From Phaeobacter sp. 22II1-1F12B (GTDB taxonomy: Bacteria; Pseudomonadota; Alphaproteobacteria; Rhodobacterales; Rhodobacteraceae): a stretch of 64,000 nucleotides of DNA. Below, piece after piece: positions 23,694 to 33,776 of the stretch. Numbering within the stretch: the first letter of the stretch is position 1; each line of letters begins with the position of its first letter. Below the pieces are notes generated by a model. The model saw only the letters and a list, made by a program, of their open reading frames with translations, searched no databases and was not told where the DNA came from. Position numbers and translations under genes: made by a program. Where the stretch lies: NCBI RefSeq assembly GCF_002210165.1, contig NZ_AQQP01000012.1, forward strand, positions 1 through 64,000, written 5' to 3'.

Positions 23694-26105
23694 CTAGTGG
23701 GCCAGTGTCTGATCGCGCGGGCCAGCAGCGGCTGCAGCGGCAGCAGCGGCGGCGGCTTCCTCGGCGGCCTCGTCCCATTCGATGGGCTCGGGTTCGCGCA
23801 CAAGGGCCAGTTTCAGCACTTCCGAGACGTGCTTGACGGGGATGATCTTCAGCCCGTCCTTCACGTTATCGGGGATCTCCGGCAGGTCTTTCTCATTCTC
23901 CTGCGGGATAAGCACCGTCTTGATACCGCCACGCAGCGCGGCGAGCAGCTTCTCTTTCAGACCGCCAATCGGCATCGCATTGCCACGCAGCGAGACCTCG
24001 CCGGTCATGGCGATGTCACGCCGTACCGGGATCTGGGTCAGCACGCTGACGATGCTCGTCACCATGGCCAGACCAGCCGAAGGGCCGTCCTTGGGCGTCG
24101 CGCCATCGGGCACGTGAACGTGGATGTCCCAATGGTCGAACCGCGGCGGTTTCACCCCGATCTGCGGGCTGATCGAGCGCACATAGCTTGAGGCCGCGTC
24201 GATCGATTCCTTCATCACGTCACCAAGCTTACCGGTGGTCTTCATCCGGCCCTTGCCCGGCAGGCGCAGTGCCTCGATATGCAGCAGCTCGCCCCCGACC
24301 GAGGTATAGGCCAGCCCGGTGACGACACCGATCTGATCCTCCTGCTCGGCCAGACCAAAGCGGTACTTGGGCACACCAAGGAAATCATCGAGGTTGTCGG
24401 GCGTCACGATAACCGATTCCGCCTCTTTCTTGATGATCTTGGTCACGGCCTTCCGCGCCACTTTCGCGATCTCGCGCTCAAGGTTCCGCACGCCAGCCTC
24501 GCGGGTATAGGTGCGGATGATCGCGGTCAGCGCCTCATCGGTCAGCTCGAACTCCTTGCCTTTCAGACCGTGGTTCTTGATCTGCTTGGAAATCAGGTGC
24601 TGCTTAGCGATCTCGGACTTTTCGTCCTCAGTGTAGCCAGCCAGCGGAATGATCTCCATCCGGTCAAGAAGCGGCCCGGGCATGTTGTAGCTGTTCGACG
24701 TGGTCAGGAACATCACGTTCGACAGATCATATTCCACCTCAAGATAGTGGTCCATGAAGGTCGAGTTCTGTTCCGGGTCGAGCACTTCAAGCATCGCCGA
24801 CGCAGGGTCGCCCCGGAAATCCTGACCCATCTTGTCAATTTCATCGAGCAGGATCAGCGGGTTGGTCGTCTTGGCCTTTTTCAGCGCCTGGATGATCTTG
24901 CCGGGCATCGAGCCGATATAGGTCCGGCGGTGACCGCGGATTTCGGATTCATCGCGCACGCCGCCAAGGCTGATGCGGATAAATTCGCGTCCCGTGGCCT
25001 TGGCCACCGATTTACCAAGCGAGGTCTTACCGACACCCGGAGGGCCGACAAGGCACATGATCGGGCCTTTCATCTTTTTGGAGCGCTGCTGCACCGCAAG
25101 GTACTCGACGATCCGTTCCTTGACCTTTTCCAGACCATAGTGGTCGTTATCAAGGATCTCTTCGGCGCGGCCCAGATCCTTTTTGACGCGCGACTTCACG
25201 CCCCACGGGATCGACAGCATCCAGTCGAGATAGTTGCGCACGACGGTCGCCTCGGCGCTCATCGGGCTCATGTTCTTGAGCTTTTTCAGCTCCGCATCGG
25301 CCTTTTCGCGCGCTTCTTTCGACAGCTTGGTTTCCTGGATCTTCTGTTCCAGTTCGGCAACCTCGTTGCTGCCATCCTCGCCATCGCCCAGCTCTTTCTG
25401 AATGGCTTTCATCTGCTCATTCAGGTAATATTCGCGCTGGGTCTTCTCCATCTGCGACTTGACGCGCGTCTTGATCTTTTTCTCGACCTGAAGAACGCTC
25501 ATCTCGCCTTCCATCAGGCCATAGACCTTCTCAAGGCGCTCGCTCACGCTCAGCGTCTCAAGCAGCTCTTGTTTCTGCTCGACCTCGATGCCCAGATGCC
25601 CGGCCACAAGGTCGGCCAGCTTGGCAGGCTCGGTCGATTCATCGACAGCGGCCAGCGCCTCTTCGGGGATGTTCTTGCGGACCTTGGCGTAACGGGTGAA
25701 TTCCTCGCTCACCGTGCGGATCAGCGCCTCGGTGGTCGACGGATCGCCCGGCATCTCGGTCAAGTATTCGGCCCGTGCCTCAAAGAATTCCTCGTTGTCG
25801 AGGTATTCGGTGATACGCACCCGCGCCTGCCCTTCGACCAGCACCTTCACGGTGCCATCGGGCAGCTTCAGCAGTTGCAGCACGTTCGCCAGCACGCCAG
25901 CCTTGTAGATCCCGTCGCTGGTCGGATCGTCGACCGACGGGTCGATCTGCGACGACAGCAGGATCTGCTTGTCATCAGCCATCACCTCTTCGAGGGCCCG
26001 CACCGATTTCTCGCGTCCGACGAATAGCGGAACGATCATATGCGGAAAAACCACGATGTCCCGCAGAGGCAGGACCGGATAGGAGGAATTGAGGGGTTCT
26101 TGCAT
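23694..26105 (-). CDS. lon: ATP-dependent protease Lon
   Basis: An 803-residue cytoplasmic AAA+ protease that degrades misfolded and regulatory proteins. It has an N-terminal substrate domain (1-205), a coiled-coil, an AAA+ module with Walker A (GPPGVGKTSLGKS) and Walker B (LILLDEIDKM), and a protease domain with the Ser/Lys dyad (KDGPSAGLAM and GGLKEKLLAA). The length is as usual. The C-terminal tail is odd: a run of Ala residues (EEAAAAAAAAAAAG) before PRDQTLAH, which looks like low-complexity expansion. It is monocistronic with its own terminator. Confidence 0.97.
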   Translation of the reverse strand: MQEPLNSSYPVLPLRDIVVFPHMIVPLFVGREKSVRALEEVMADDKQILLSSQIDPSVDDPTSDGIYKAGVLANVLQLLKLPDGTVKVLVEGQARVRITEYLDNEEFFEARAEYLTEMPGDPSTTEALIRTVSEEFTRYAKVRKNIPEEALAAVDESTEPAKLADLVAGHLGIEVEQKQELLETLSVSERLEKVYGLMEGEMSVLQVEKKIKTRVKSQMEKTQREYYLNEQMKAIQKELGDGEDGSNEVAELEQKIQETKLSKEAREKADAELKKLKNMSPMSAEATVVRNYLDWMLSIPWGVKSRVKKDLGRAEEILDNDHYGLEKVKERIVEYLAVQQRSKKMKGPIMCLVGPPGVGKTSLGKSVAKATGREFIRISLGGVRDESEIRGHRRTYIGSMPGKIIQALKKAKTTNPLILLDEIDKMGQDFRGDPASAMLEVLDPEQNSTFMDHYLEVEYDLSNVMFLTTSNSYNMPGPLLDRMEIIPLAGYTEDEKSEIAKQHLISKQIKNHGLKGKEFELTDEALTAIIRTYTREAGVRNLEREIAKVARKAVTKIIKKEAESVIVTPDNLDDFLGVPKYRFGLAEQEDQIGVVTGLAYTSVGGELLHIEALRLPGKGRMKTTGKLGDVMKESIDAASSYVRSISPQIGVKPPRFDHWDIHVHVPDGATPKDGPSAGLAMVTSIVSVLTQIPVRRDIAMTGEVSLRGNAMPIGGLKEKLLAALRGGIKTVLIPQENEKDLPEIPDNVKDGLKIIPVKHVSEVLKLALVREPEPIEWDEAAEEAAAAAAAAAAAGPRDQTLAH

Positions 26106-26583
26106 GCTCTTTCCTTATAGTTGGCAAGACGACACTTGTCCCTGACTTCAGGCAACGTCTCGGCCGTCTCCACGCTCGGATGTTTTAGTTGGGGTCAGGA
26201 GGTCATCTTTTCAACCGGCCCATTGGAATGTTGGCCCCGAGGATGACGCCGTGAGCTCATGAGAGCAAGCGCAGAAATGGAGATTTTTGCTGCAAAGGGA
26301 CGATATCTCCTGCTGTTGGATTTCGGGTCTCTGATCGGCCTGCAAACGGCACTTCCCAAGCGGGGCGGGCCGCAAATTCCGATGCGACGCCCGGTTGGCG
26401 GGTTTTGAGGAACCTTGGAAAGCCTTGCCGCCGGATTCAAGCTCAGATTGTTTAATCTAGGGTTAAACCAACCACCCGATCCCCTGAGAGGCCGGAACTG
26501 ACCGGAAATTCGCCACCAGGGCGCGAATCCGCCCTTTTCGGGCGGTGCCGCCGCCCCATGGGGCAGCGGCGTATACCTGAGTA
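26106..26583. other. Intergenic region between lon and the Old Yellow Enzyme gene
   Basis: About 480 bases without a supported gene. The left end holds the lon leader (AAGGAAAG ribosome site). Open frames at 26195-26440 and 26463-26903 (minus) lack protein character and the second shadows the next gene. A GC-rich hairpin-like sequence near 26545-26572 lies just after the end of the Old Yellow Enzyme gene. A small RNA cannot be excluded. Confidence 0.4.
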
Positions 26584-27678
26584 TCAGGCGTTTTCTTCTT
26601 CCAAAAACGGGTAGTCGGTAAACCCTTCGCGACCGCCGCCGTAATAGGTCTTGTGGTCGCCCTCGTTGAGCGGCGCATTCTTTTCCAGACGCTTGGCCAA
26701 ATCCGGGTTCGCGATATAGGGCCGGCCAAAGGCGACAAGCTCGGCCGCGCCGCTTTCCACCGTCTCGATGGCCATCGCCCGGTCATAGCCGTTATTGGCC
26801 ATGTAGACCCCGTCGAACTTCTCGCGCAGCGCCGTAAGGCTCTGCCCCTCGGCCAGCTCACGCGACCCGCCTGTGGCCCCTTCGACCATATGCAGGTAGG
26901 CAAGCCCGAATTTGTTCAGCTCTTCGACCACATAGTCAAAGGTCTCTTGCGGGTTCGCATCCTCGATCCCGTTCGCGGGCGAGAATGGTGACAGGCGCAG
27001 GCCCACATGATCGCCGTCCCATGCTTCGGTCACAGCCTTAAGCACTTCCAGCAAGAGCCGCGCGCGGTTCTCGATGCTGCCGCCATAGGCGTCCTCGCGC
27101 TTGTTCGATCCAGTCTTGAGGAACTGGTCCAGCAGGTAGCCATTCGCCCCATGCACCTCGACCCCGTCAAAGCCCGCCTTGCGCGCCATCTCGGTCGCAT
27201 GGGCGTAATCGGCCACCACGCGCGGCAACTCGCTCAGCTCAAGCGCCCGAGGTTCCGAGACCGGCTCGAACCCGTTTTCGGTAAAGGTCTTCACATCCGC
27301 CCGGATCGCCGACGGCGCGACTGGCTGTTGCCCGTCCGGTTGCAGCGACACATGGCTGATCCGGCCCACGTGCCAAAGCTGAACGACGATCTTGCCGCCC
27401 GCCTCATGCACCGCGTCCGTCACCTTTTTCCAGGCGTCAACCTGCGCGTCGGAATGGATGCCCGGCGTCGCCAGATACCCTTTGCCTTCCGGGCTGATCT
27501 GCGTTGCCTCGGTGATGATGATCCCGGCCCCTGCCCGCTGGCGGTAATACTCTACGTGCATGTCGTTGACTTCGCCGGTATCGTTGTCGGCCCGGTTGCG
27601 GGTCAGCGGCGCCATGACAATACGGTTCTTCGCCTCGATCGCCCCGACCTTGAGGGGGGTGAACAATTTCTCGGTCAT
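26584..27678 (-). CDS. nemA: Old Yellow Enzyme-family alkene reductase (NemA-like)
   Basis: A 364-residue FMN-dependent NAD(P)H oxidoreductase reducing activated C=C bonds or nitro groups. It shows the N-terminal barrel start (LFTPLKVGAIEAKNRIVMAPLTRNRA), the substrate-binding pair in QLWHVGRISH, DGVEVHGANGYLLDQFLKTGSN with Tyr, the Arg of GLRLSPF, and the C-terminal phosphate-binding VAFGRPYIANPDL. The catalytic pocket HG-AN pattern fits the NemA/GTN-reductase group. It stands alone. Confidence 0.92.
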   Translation of the reverse strand: MTEKLFTPLKVGAIEAKNRIVMAPLTRNRADNDTGEVNDMHVEYYRQRAGAGIIITEATQISPEGKGYLATPGIHSDAQVDAWKKVTDAVHEAGGKIVVQLWHVGRISHVSLQPDGQQPVAPSAIRADVKTFTENGFEPVSEPRALELSELPRVVADYAHATEMARKAGFDGVEVHGANGYLLDQFLKTGSNKREDAYGGSIENRARLLLEVLKAVTEAWDGDHVGLRLSPFSPANGIEDANPQETFDYVVEELNKFGLAYLHMVEGATGGSRELAEGQSLTALREKFDGVYMANNGYDRAMAIETVESGAAELVAFGRPYIANPDLAKRLEKNAPLNEGDHKTYYGGGREGFTDYPFLEEENA

Positions 27679-27809
27679 CTCGTCTTCCTTCGGATTATGA
27701 GAATATCTTGTGCGATTGATCTATGCGCCATCCAAAGCGAAGCAAGGTGCAGAAAGGCACATCGCTGCTCTGCAAAAATTAACGGAACGTGTCTCTCGCC
27801 GCTGACGTT

Positions 27810-28937
27810 CTAGAGCGGCTCGATATCGCCCTGCGCACGGCCCGCATGGAACTCGGCCTCCCATGCCGCGAAACGGCCCTCGGAAATCGCGCCCCGCATA
27901 CCCGCCATAATATCCTGATAATAATGGAGATTATGCCACGTCAGCAACATACCCGAGATCATTTCCTGCGCCCGGAACACGTGATGCAGATAGGCGCGCG
28001 AATAGTTCCGGCAGGCCGGACAGCCGCATTCCTCGTCCAGCGGGCGCGGGTCGTCCGCATGGCGTGCGTTCTTGATATTGACCACGCCGCGCCGGGTGAA
28101 AACCTGCCCTGTCCGCCCCGAGCGGGATGGCAGAACGCAGTCCATCATGTCGATCCCGCGCTTGACCGCGCCAACGATATCGTCGGGCTTGCCAACCCCC
28201 ATGAGGTAGCGCGGCCTGTCCTCGGGCAGCATCTCGGGCGCGTAATCCAGCACCTCGAACATGGTCTCCTGCCCCTCGCCCACGGCCAGACCGCCCACCG
28301 CGTAACCATCGAAACCGATCTCCCGCAGCTTTTCCGCACTCTCGGCCCGCAACTCCTGCGTCACGCCACCTTGCTGGATGCCAAAGAGCGCATGCCCCGG
28401 GCGATCACCGAAAGCATCGCGTGACCGCTCCGCCCAGCGCATCGACAGCCGCATCGACTCGGCCACCCGCTTTTCATCGGCGGGCAAAGCGGGGCATTCG
28501 TCGAAACACATCACGATGTCCGAGCCCAGCAACCGCTGGATCTCCATCGAGCGTTCCGGGGTCAGCTCATGCTTGGACCCGTCCACGTGGCTCTTGAAGG
28601 TCACGCCCTGTTCCGTCAGCTTGCGCAGCCCGGCAAGACTCATGACCTGGAACCCGCCGGAATCCGTCAGGATCGGCTTTTCCCAGTTCATGAACTTGTG
28701 CAAGCCGCCAAGGCGGTCGACCCGTTCGGCCCCGGGGCGCAGCATCAGGTGATAGGTATTGCCCAACAGGATATCGGCGCCCGTCGCCGCGACGCTTTCG
28801 GGCATCATCGCCTTGACCGTGGCCGCCGTACCGACGGGCATAAAGGCCGGTGTGCGGATCTCGCCGCGCGGCGTGGAAATGACCCCGGTCCGCGCCCGGC
28901 CATCCGTTGCATTCAACTGGTAGGAAAATCTGCTCAT
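27810..28937 (-). CDS. tgt: Queuine/preQ1 tRNA-guanine transglycosylase
   Basis: A 375-residue enzyme exchanging guanine-34 of GUN tRNAs for preQ1. Visible are [14 protein letters not shown] and [11 protein letters not shown] in the N-terminal part, the first catalytic Asp in [13 protein letters not shown], the second Asp in [18 protein letters not shown] and the zinc site C-x-C-x2-C...H ([17 protein letters not shown]). The ATG at 28937 matches the family start ([11 protein letters not shown]); an upstream ATG adds 17 non-conserved residues. Confidence 0.97.
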   Translation of the reverse strand: MSRFSYQLNATDGRARTGVISTPRGEIRTPAFMPVGTAATVKAMMPESVAATGADILLGNTYHLMLRPGAERVDRLGGLHKFMNWEKPILTDSGGFQVMSLAGLRKLTEQGVTFKSHVDGSKHELTPERSMEIQRLLGSDIVMCFDECPALPADEKRVAESMRLSMRWAERSRDAFGDRPGHALFGIQQGGVTQELRAESAEKLREIGFDGYAVGGLAVGEGQETMFEVLDYAPEMLPEDRPRYLMGVGKPDDIVGAVKRGIDMMDCVLPSRSGRTGQVFTRRGVVNIKNARHADDPRPLDEECGCPACRNYSRAYLHHVFRAQEMISGMLLTWHNLHYYQDIMAGMRGAISEGRFAAWEAEFHAGRAQGDIEPL

Positions 28938-29055
28938 GCCCGCCGCTATAAGCGCGAACCAGCCCCTAGGCAACGGCAAGGCAACCAAACCCGCCGTCGC
29001 GCGTTATGAGATATCGCAACGACGCAGGAACCAGCAGGAAAATACAACTTTATTC

Positions 29056-30732
29056 ATGACGAAATCATTTGCCGCCGCCTTTCTTACCCCACTCATTCTT
29101 CTCCTCTGCGCCTTCCTTCTCAGCATTGCCCTGCCCTGTCGCCTTGCCGCGCAGGAACCCTATTTCGAAATCGACACCCTGAACGAAGGCCTCGGGGAGC
29201 TGCCCGACGACATCACGCGCGACACCCCGATGGGCAGCGTCGAAAGCCTGCTTTACGCAACCGAGCGCGGCGAATTCGAAAAAGCCGCGCACCTGCTCGA
29301 CCTCAGCGGCATCGACCCCGCCGAACAGGCCGCCCGCGGCGCCGAACTCGCGCGGATGCTGTCCGTCCTGATCGACCGCAAGGTGATGATCCGCTGGGGT
29401 GCGCTGGCCGACCGGCCCGACGGCTGGCTCGAAGGCGGCGCGGATACCACCACCACCGGTCGCGTCCGCCGCTCCATCCGCATCGACGTGTTCGAACTCG
29501 ACGACCACACCGTGCCCCTTCGGCTGAACCGGATCAAACCCGCCAATGGCGATCCCGCCTGGGTGATCTCGCGCCAGTCCGTCGCCAACCTGCCCGCGCT
29601 CTACAACGTCTACGGCCCCACCCAGATCGAACGCTCCCTGCCTTCCTGGGCGCGCGAAAAGGCGCTCTGGGGCATGTACCTGTGGGAGATCATCTTTGTC
29701 CCGGTGATGCTGATCCTTGCCCTGCTGCTGGGACGGCTCACCTATCGGGGCGTGACCTTGTTGGGACGCCGCGCCAATACACCGCTTGGTCATTCCATTG
29801 TCCGCGCCCTGCGCTGGCCGGCAACCATCGCCATCACCGCCCTGCTCGTCGGCATCTCTACCCGGCATGTCCTTGTGGTCTCGGGTGTTATCGACACTTT
29901 CATCAGCCCTGCGGTGCTCTTTGGCTATATTGTCGCCATCACGCTGGCCGGTGTGCTTATCATCGACGAACTCTTCGACTGGTTCACGCTGCAAAACGCG
30001 GCCGAACTCGCCGATCCCGACAATGCCCACCTGCGCAACATTGCGACGACCATTTCCGCCGCGCGCAAGTTCATCGTCGTGATCGCAGTGCTGGTGGCCA
30101 TGGGCGTCCTGCTCAGCTCCGCCACCACCTTCCAGTCGCTTGGTCTCTCGCTTCTGGCCTCTGCCGGTGCGCTGACCATCGTCCTTGGTTTTGCCGCGCG
30201 CGAGGTGCTTGGCAATATCCTCGCCTCGGTCCAGATCGCCCTTAACCGCTCGGCCCGGATCGGCGACCAGCTAATCTTTGAGGGCCGGTACTGCACCGTC
30301 GAACGCATCGCGTTCACCTACGTCCAACTGCTGATCTGGGACGGCAACCGCTATATCGTGCCGGTCAGCCATTTCGTGAAAGACCCTTTCGAAAACTGGT
30401 CGATCGAGGATGTGGCGATGATACGCCCGATCATCCTCACCCTCACGCAAGAGGCCGACGTGGACCGGCTGCGCCAGTTCTTCCTCGATTCCGTCCGCAA
30501 TGAAGACGGCGAAGACACCGGCCCCATCGAACAGGCAGGTGTGAGCGTGATCGAACAGGACGTCTTTGGCAAAAAGGTCCGGTTCGAACTGCCCACGCCA
30601 AACCAGAACACCGGCTGGGACATGCAGTGCCGGATGCGCGAACGCCTGCTTGAGGAGGCTTGGCGCCTGCAATCCGAAGAAGGCCTGCCGATGTTGCCCT
30701 CGGCGCAACTGCGCGACCTCCCCGACAGCTAG
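29056..30732 (+). CDS. MscS-family mechanosensitive channel
   Basis: A 558-residue protein with an N-terminal signal (about 1-30, ending LAAQEPYF), a periplasmic domain of about 175 residues, then membrane helices at about 210-230, 250-270, 290-310 and 350-370. The pore helix and MscS fold follow: FQSLGLSLLASAGALTIVLG, AAREVLGNILAS, ALNRSARIGDQLIFEGRYCTVERI. The ATG at 29056 gives the signal peptide; an ATG at 28936 adds 40 unlikely residues. It releases solutes under osmotic downshock. It is not obviously linked with tgt. Confidence 0.85.
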   Translation: MTKSFAAAFLTPLILLLCAFLLSIALPCRLAAQEPYFEIDTLNEGLGELPDDITRDTPMGSVESLLYATERGEFEKAAHLLDLSGIDPAEQAARGAELARMLSVLIDRKVMIRWGALADRPDGWLEGGADTTTTGRVRRSIRIDVFELDDHTVPLRLNRIKPANGDPAWVISRQSVANLPALYNVYGPTQIERSLPSWAREKALWGMYLWEIIFVPVMLILALLLGRLTYRGVTLLGRRANTPLGHSIVRALRWPATIAITALLVGISTRHVLVVSGVIDTFISPAVLFGYIVAITLAGVLIIDELFDWFTLQNAAELADPDNAHLRNIATTISAARKFIVVIAVLVAMGVLLSSATTFQSLGLSLLASAGALTIVLGFAAREVLGNILASVQIALNRSARIGDQLIFEGRYCTVERIAFTYVQLLIWDGNRYIVPVSHFVKDPFENWSIEDVAMIRPIILTLTQEADVDRLRQFFLDSVRNEDGEDTGPIEQAGVSVIEQDVFGKKVRFELPTPNQNTGWDMQCRMRERLLEEAWRLQSEEGLPMLPSAQLRDLPDS

Positions 30733-30863
30733 GCCCGCGGCCCGATCGACACGGCCCCGTCCTGACGGGAATTAGCGGCTGGATTAATCCGCCGCGCTGG
30801 CTGACTATTGCCGCAGCCGCGCCTGATCCGCATTTTGGTGCTGACATTAAACGGGAAAACGAC

Positions 30864-31754
30864 ATGAACGAAGAACAGATCTTTGCGCTTTTGACCGGGA
30901 ACGTGGTCTACCTGCTGGGCGCGCTGCTGCTGATCGTCATCATCATCAAGGGCGTGCGCATCGTGCCTCAGTCGGAAAAGCATGTGGTCGAACGCTTTGG
31001 GCGTCTGCACTCCGTCCTCGGGCCCGGCATCAACTTCGTCGTGCCCTTCCTCGACGTGATCGCGCACAAGATCTCGATCCTCGAACGTCAGCTTCCCACC
31101 GCCAGCCAGGATGCGATCACCCGCGACAACGTACTGGTCGAAGTCGAAACATCGGTGTTCTACCGCATCGTCCAGCCGGAAAAGACCGTTTACCGCATCC
31201 GTGACGTGGACGCCGCGATTTCCACCACCGTCGCCGGGATCGTGCGCGCAGAGATCGGCAAGATGGACCTCGACGATGTTCAGTCCAACCGCAACCAGCT
31301 GATCGCGACCATAAAGGCAAGTGTCGAAGACGCCGTCGACAACTGGGGGATCGAGGTGACGCGCGCCGAGATCCTCGACGTCAATCTCGATCAGGCCACC
31401 CGCGACGCGATGCTCCAACAGCTGAACGCGGAACGCGAACGCCGCGCGCAGGTCACCCGCGCCGAGGGCCAGAAACGCGCCGTCGAACTCTCTGCCGATG
31501 CCGAGCTTTACGCCGCCGAGCAGGTCGCCAAGGCGCGCCGTATCCAGGCCGATGCCGAAGCCTATGCGACCGAGGTCGTGGCTGCCGCGATCAAGGAAAA
31601 CGGGCTTGAGGCCGCGCAATACCAGGTCGCGCTGAAACAGGTCGAAGCGCTCAACGCACTTGGCAAGGGCGAAGGCAAGCAGACGATCCTCCTCCCCGCA
31701 AATGCGCTCGAAGCCTTCGGCGACGCCTTCAAGATGCTGAAAGGAGGCAAGTGA
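30864..31754 (+). CDS. SPFH-domain membrane protein (stomatin/QmcA type)
   Basis: A 296-residue protein with one N-terminal membrane helix (VVYLLGALLLIVIIIKGV) and the SPFH/band 7 domain (VPQSEKHVVERFGRLHSVLGPGINFVVPFLDVI is split here as VPQSEKHVVERF and GPGINFVVPF). The later helix with Ala/Glu-rich coiled coil (QQLNAERERRAQVTRAEGQK) fits the family. It forms membrane microdomains and oligomers with NfeD partners. The ATG at 30864 starts MNEEQIF. It overlaps nfeD by the TGATG junction. Confidence 0.9.
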   Translation: MNEEQIFALLTGNVVYLLGALLLIVIIIKGVRIVPQSEKHVVERFGRLHSVLGPGINFVVPFLDVIAHKISILERQLPTASQDAITRDNVLVEVETSVFYRIVQPEKTVYRIRDVDAAISTTVAGIVRAEIGKMDLDDVQSNRNQLIATIKASVEDAVDNWGIEVTRAEILDVNLDQATRDAMLQQLNAERERRAQVTRAEGQKRAVELSADAELYAAEQVAKARRIQADAEAYATEVVAAAIKENGLEAAQYQVALKQVEALNALGKGEGKQTILLPANALEAFGDAFKMLKGGK

Positions 31755-32026
31755 TGGCCTTCTGGACGATCTGGTGGGCATGGCTGGCGCTTGCCCTGAT
31801 CCTTGGCATTGCCGAAGTGCTCATCCCCGGCTTCATCTTTCTCGGCTTTGCTATCGGCGCGCTAGCTGTCGCCATGCTACTGCTGAACACCGGCATCAGC
31901 CTGTCGCTGCCCCTGCTCCTTCTGCTGTTTGCGGCCCTGTCCCTGATCGCATGGCTGGCCCTGCGCCATTTCTTTGCCCGCCCACAGGGTCAGGTCGAAT
32001 ATTTCGACAAGGATATCAACGACTGA
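31754..32026 (+). CDS. NfeD-family short membrane protein
   Basis: A 90-residue protein with two or three hydrophobic segments (LALALILGIAEVLIPGFIFL; LALIG-like leucine-rich stretch to residue 70) and a short polar tail (ARPQGQVEYFDKDIND). The NfeD1b/stomatin pairing is well known, and the start codon overlaps the stomatin stop. It lacks the C-terminal OB-fold found in longer NfeD proteins. Confidence 0.85.
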   Translation: MAFWTIWWAWLALALILGIAEVLIPGFIFLGFAIGALAVAMLLLNTGISLSLPLLLLLFAALSLIAWLALRHFFARPQGQVEYFDKDIND

Positions 32027-32054
32027 ACGGCTGGCGGACACCGTGCTGATCGCG

Positions 32055-33656
32055 CTACACGCCTCCCCTTAATAGTGACAATACCACGTTCTCGGAACCA
32101 CCCGCAGCCGAGGTAACGCTGCTTTGCACAAGATAGCGTCGCCGCAGCTCTTCCATCCGGTCGCTTTCTATGAAATCGGCCACCTCGGAGGTGCCGAAAT
32201 AGCTCTCGGCCCGCGCCTTGAAATCCACCAACTGACGATCAAGATCCAGCGCGCCAAAGCTTTCGGGCAGTTGGAAAACCGTCTCGAAAATGGTGCGCAG
32301 CGGTTTCGAGGACATCACCCCGAACCATCGCGCGTCATTGCTCAGCGCATTTTCCACCACGTCGCCAAGGTCACGTTCCATCGCCAGCGCCACCCGCATC
32401 GAGGCATCGGACTCCCCGATCCGTATCTCGAACTGGCGATCGAGGTAGTTCTGCACGATGGCATCGGCGAACCCCGGCGGATAGACGCGCCCCTCGGGCG
32501 GGGTCTTTAAATTGAAAGCATCCGCAAAGGCATGATAGCGCCGATCCAATTCAAGGTTGAGATAGGACAGCGGGTCGTCCCGGTCCGAGGTCAGGATCTT
32601 GTTGGCAAACTGCGCTGCATCCGGGCGCGACGGCAGATCGAAGAACTCGAACGTATCCAGCATCAGGCCGATATCGCTGAACAGGTCCTGCGGCGTTTCC
32701 ACCTGCGCGCTGCGCGCCGACACGCTCTCGACGAATTTCTCCAGCGTGCTTGTGAAAGGATCGCCATTCGCCGTGGCCTCGGCCCGGGCGTTGAAATCAA
32801 AGGCCTTGGCCAGCGCCAGATAGCGCTGGTCGTATTCGGTATTCGCGACCGAAGCGGGATCGCCGATATCCGACTCCAGCACCGACCGAATGAAATCCTT
32901 GTTGTCGAGGTCAGATTCCAGCCCAAAGATGCCAAGCGCGGCGCGCAGCAGATCCGGCTCCTGAAACAGTTTATCAACCGTTTCAATACCGGCAGCCTTC
33001 CCCTCAAAGGCTGAGGCGAAGGCATAGATGCTTTCCTCATCGCGCGCCTTGTCGGCAAGGTCAAAGACCCGCGCCAGATCGGCGTAGGCCGGGTTGGTCA
33101 GGCGTCGCGCAAAGGATGTCGCGTCATCCGCGTTGGATTCCAGCACCTGTTTCAGGAAGAACCGGTTGCCCGCATCGCTTTCAAGCCCGAACCGCGCAAG
33201 GGTCGATTGCAACAGTCGTGGGTTGTTCAGCAGGTCATCCGCGCTGCGGATATTGGCAAGTTCGGCGCGCACCTCATCCGCCGACTTTCCCGCATCCATC
33301 TGCGGCCCGTCCTCGCCCTTGAAATTGAACGCCTTGGCAAAGGCGAGATAGCGCTTGTCGGCCAGCCGGTTCGCCAGCGACTTGTCATCGCTCAGGTCGG
33401 AATCGAGGATCTTTTTCAGGAACGCCCGGTTGTTGATGTCCTCATCCAGCCCAAAGGCGCCAAGCGCGACGCGCAGCAGCGCCCGGTCATCCAAAAGGTC
33501 ATCCGAGCTCTGGACATCCTTCATCCGTTCCATCGTCGCCGATGTATCGCGCGCGATCTGTGGCGAATTCGCCAGCATCCCCTGCTGCTGATCGCGCGTG
33601 CGCGTCAGAAAACCATAGCCCGCCAGACCTGACCCGATAACCGTGGGTGTGAACAT
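32055..33656 (-). CDS. DUF1217 repeat protein
   Basis: A 533-residue soluble protein built of about four copies of a 90-100-residue unit, each containing an ALGxFGL(D/E)xDxxNxxFLKxxLxSD-like block followed by an R-YLAFAKAFxF-like block (for example ALGAFGLDEDINNRAFLKK, ARFGLESDAGNRFFLKQ, ALGIFGLESDLDNKDFIRS). This is the DUF1217 pattern. As I recall, such proteins sit in flagellar gene clusters of alphaproteobacteria, but no flagellar gene is near here. The function is unknown. The N-terminus (MFTPTVIGSGLAGYGFL) is mildly hydrophobic but not a clear signal. Confidence 0.8.
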   Translation of the reverse strand: MFTPTVIGSGLAGYGFLTRTRDQQQGMLANSPQIARDTSATMERMKDVQSSDDLLDDRALLRVALGAFGLDEDINNRAFLKKILDSDLSDDKSLANRLADKRYLAFAKAFNFKGEDGPQMDAGKSADEVRAELANIRSADDLLNNPRLLQSTLARFGLESDAGNRFFLKQVLESNADDATSFARRLTNPAYADLARVFDLADKARDEESIYAFASAFEGKAAGIETVDKLFQEPDLLRAALGIFGLESDLDNKDFIRSVLESDIGDPASVANTEYDQRYLALAKAFDFNARAEATANGDPFTSTLEKFVESVSARSAQVETPQDLFSDIGLMLDTFEFFDLPSRPDAAQFANKILTSDRDDPLSYLNLELDRRYHAFADAFNLKTPPEGRVYPPGFADAIVQNYLDRQFEIRIGESDASMRVALAMERDLGDVVENALSNDARWFGVMSSKPLRTIFETVFQLPESFGALDLDRQLVDFKARAESYFGTSEVADFIESDRMEELRRRYLVQSSVTSAAGGSENVVLSLLRGGV

Positions 33657-33776
33657 GACAACCGACTCCTCAAAGGCCCGCCAGATCTTTTGTTAAGACG
33701 GTTGTGTTAACAATTAGTGGTTAAGCAGATGTCATGCCGGATTCCCGCGCAAAACGGCGATGCTGCGCTGCGGCGG

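Noticed and set aside
24279-26027. Plus-strand open frame of 582 codons
   Set aside because: It is antisense to lon, whose motifs are complete.
26195-26440. Small minus-strand open frame between lon and the Old Yellow Enzyme gene
   Set aside because: Highly basic, Pro/Arg-rich reading without ribosome site; looks like a chance frame.
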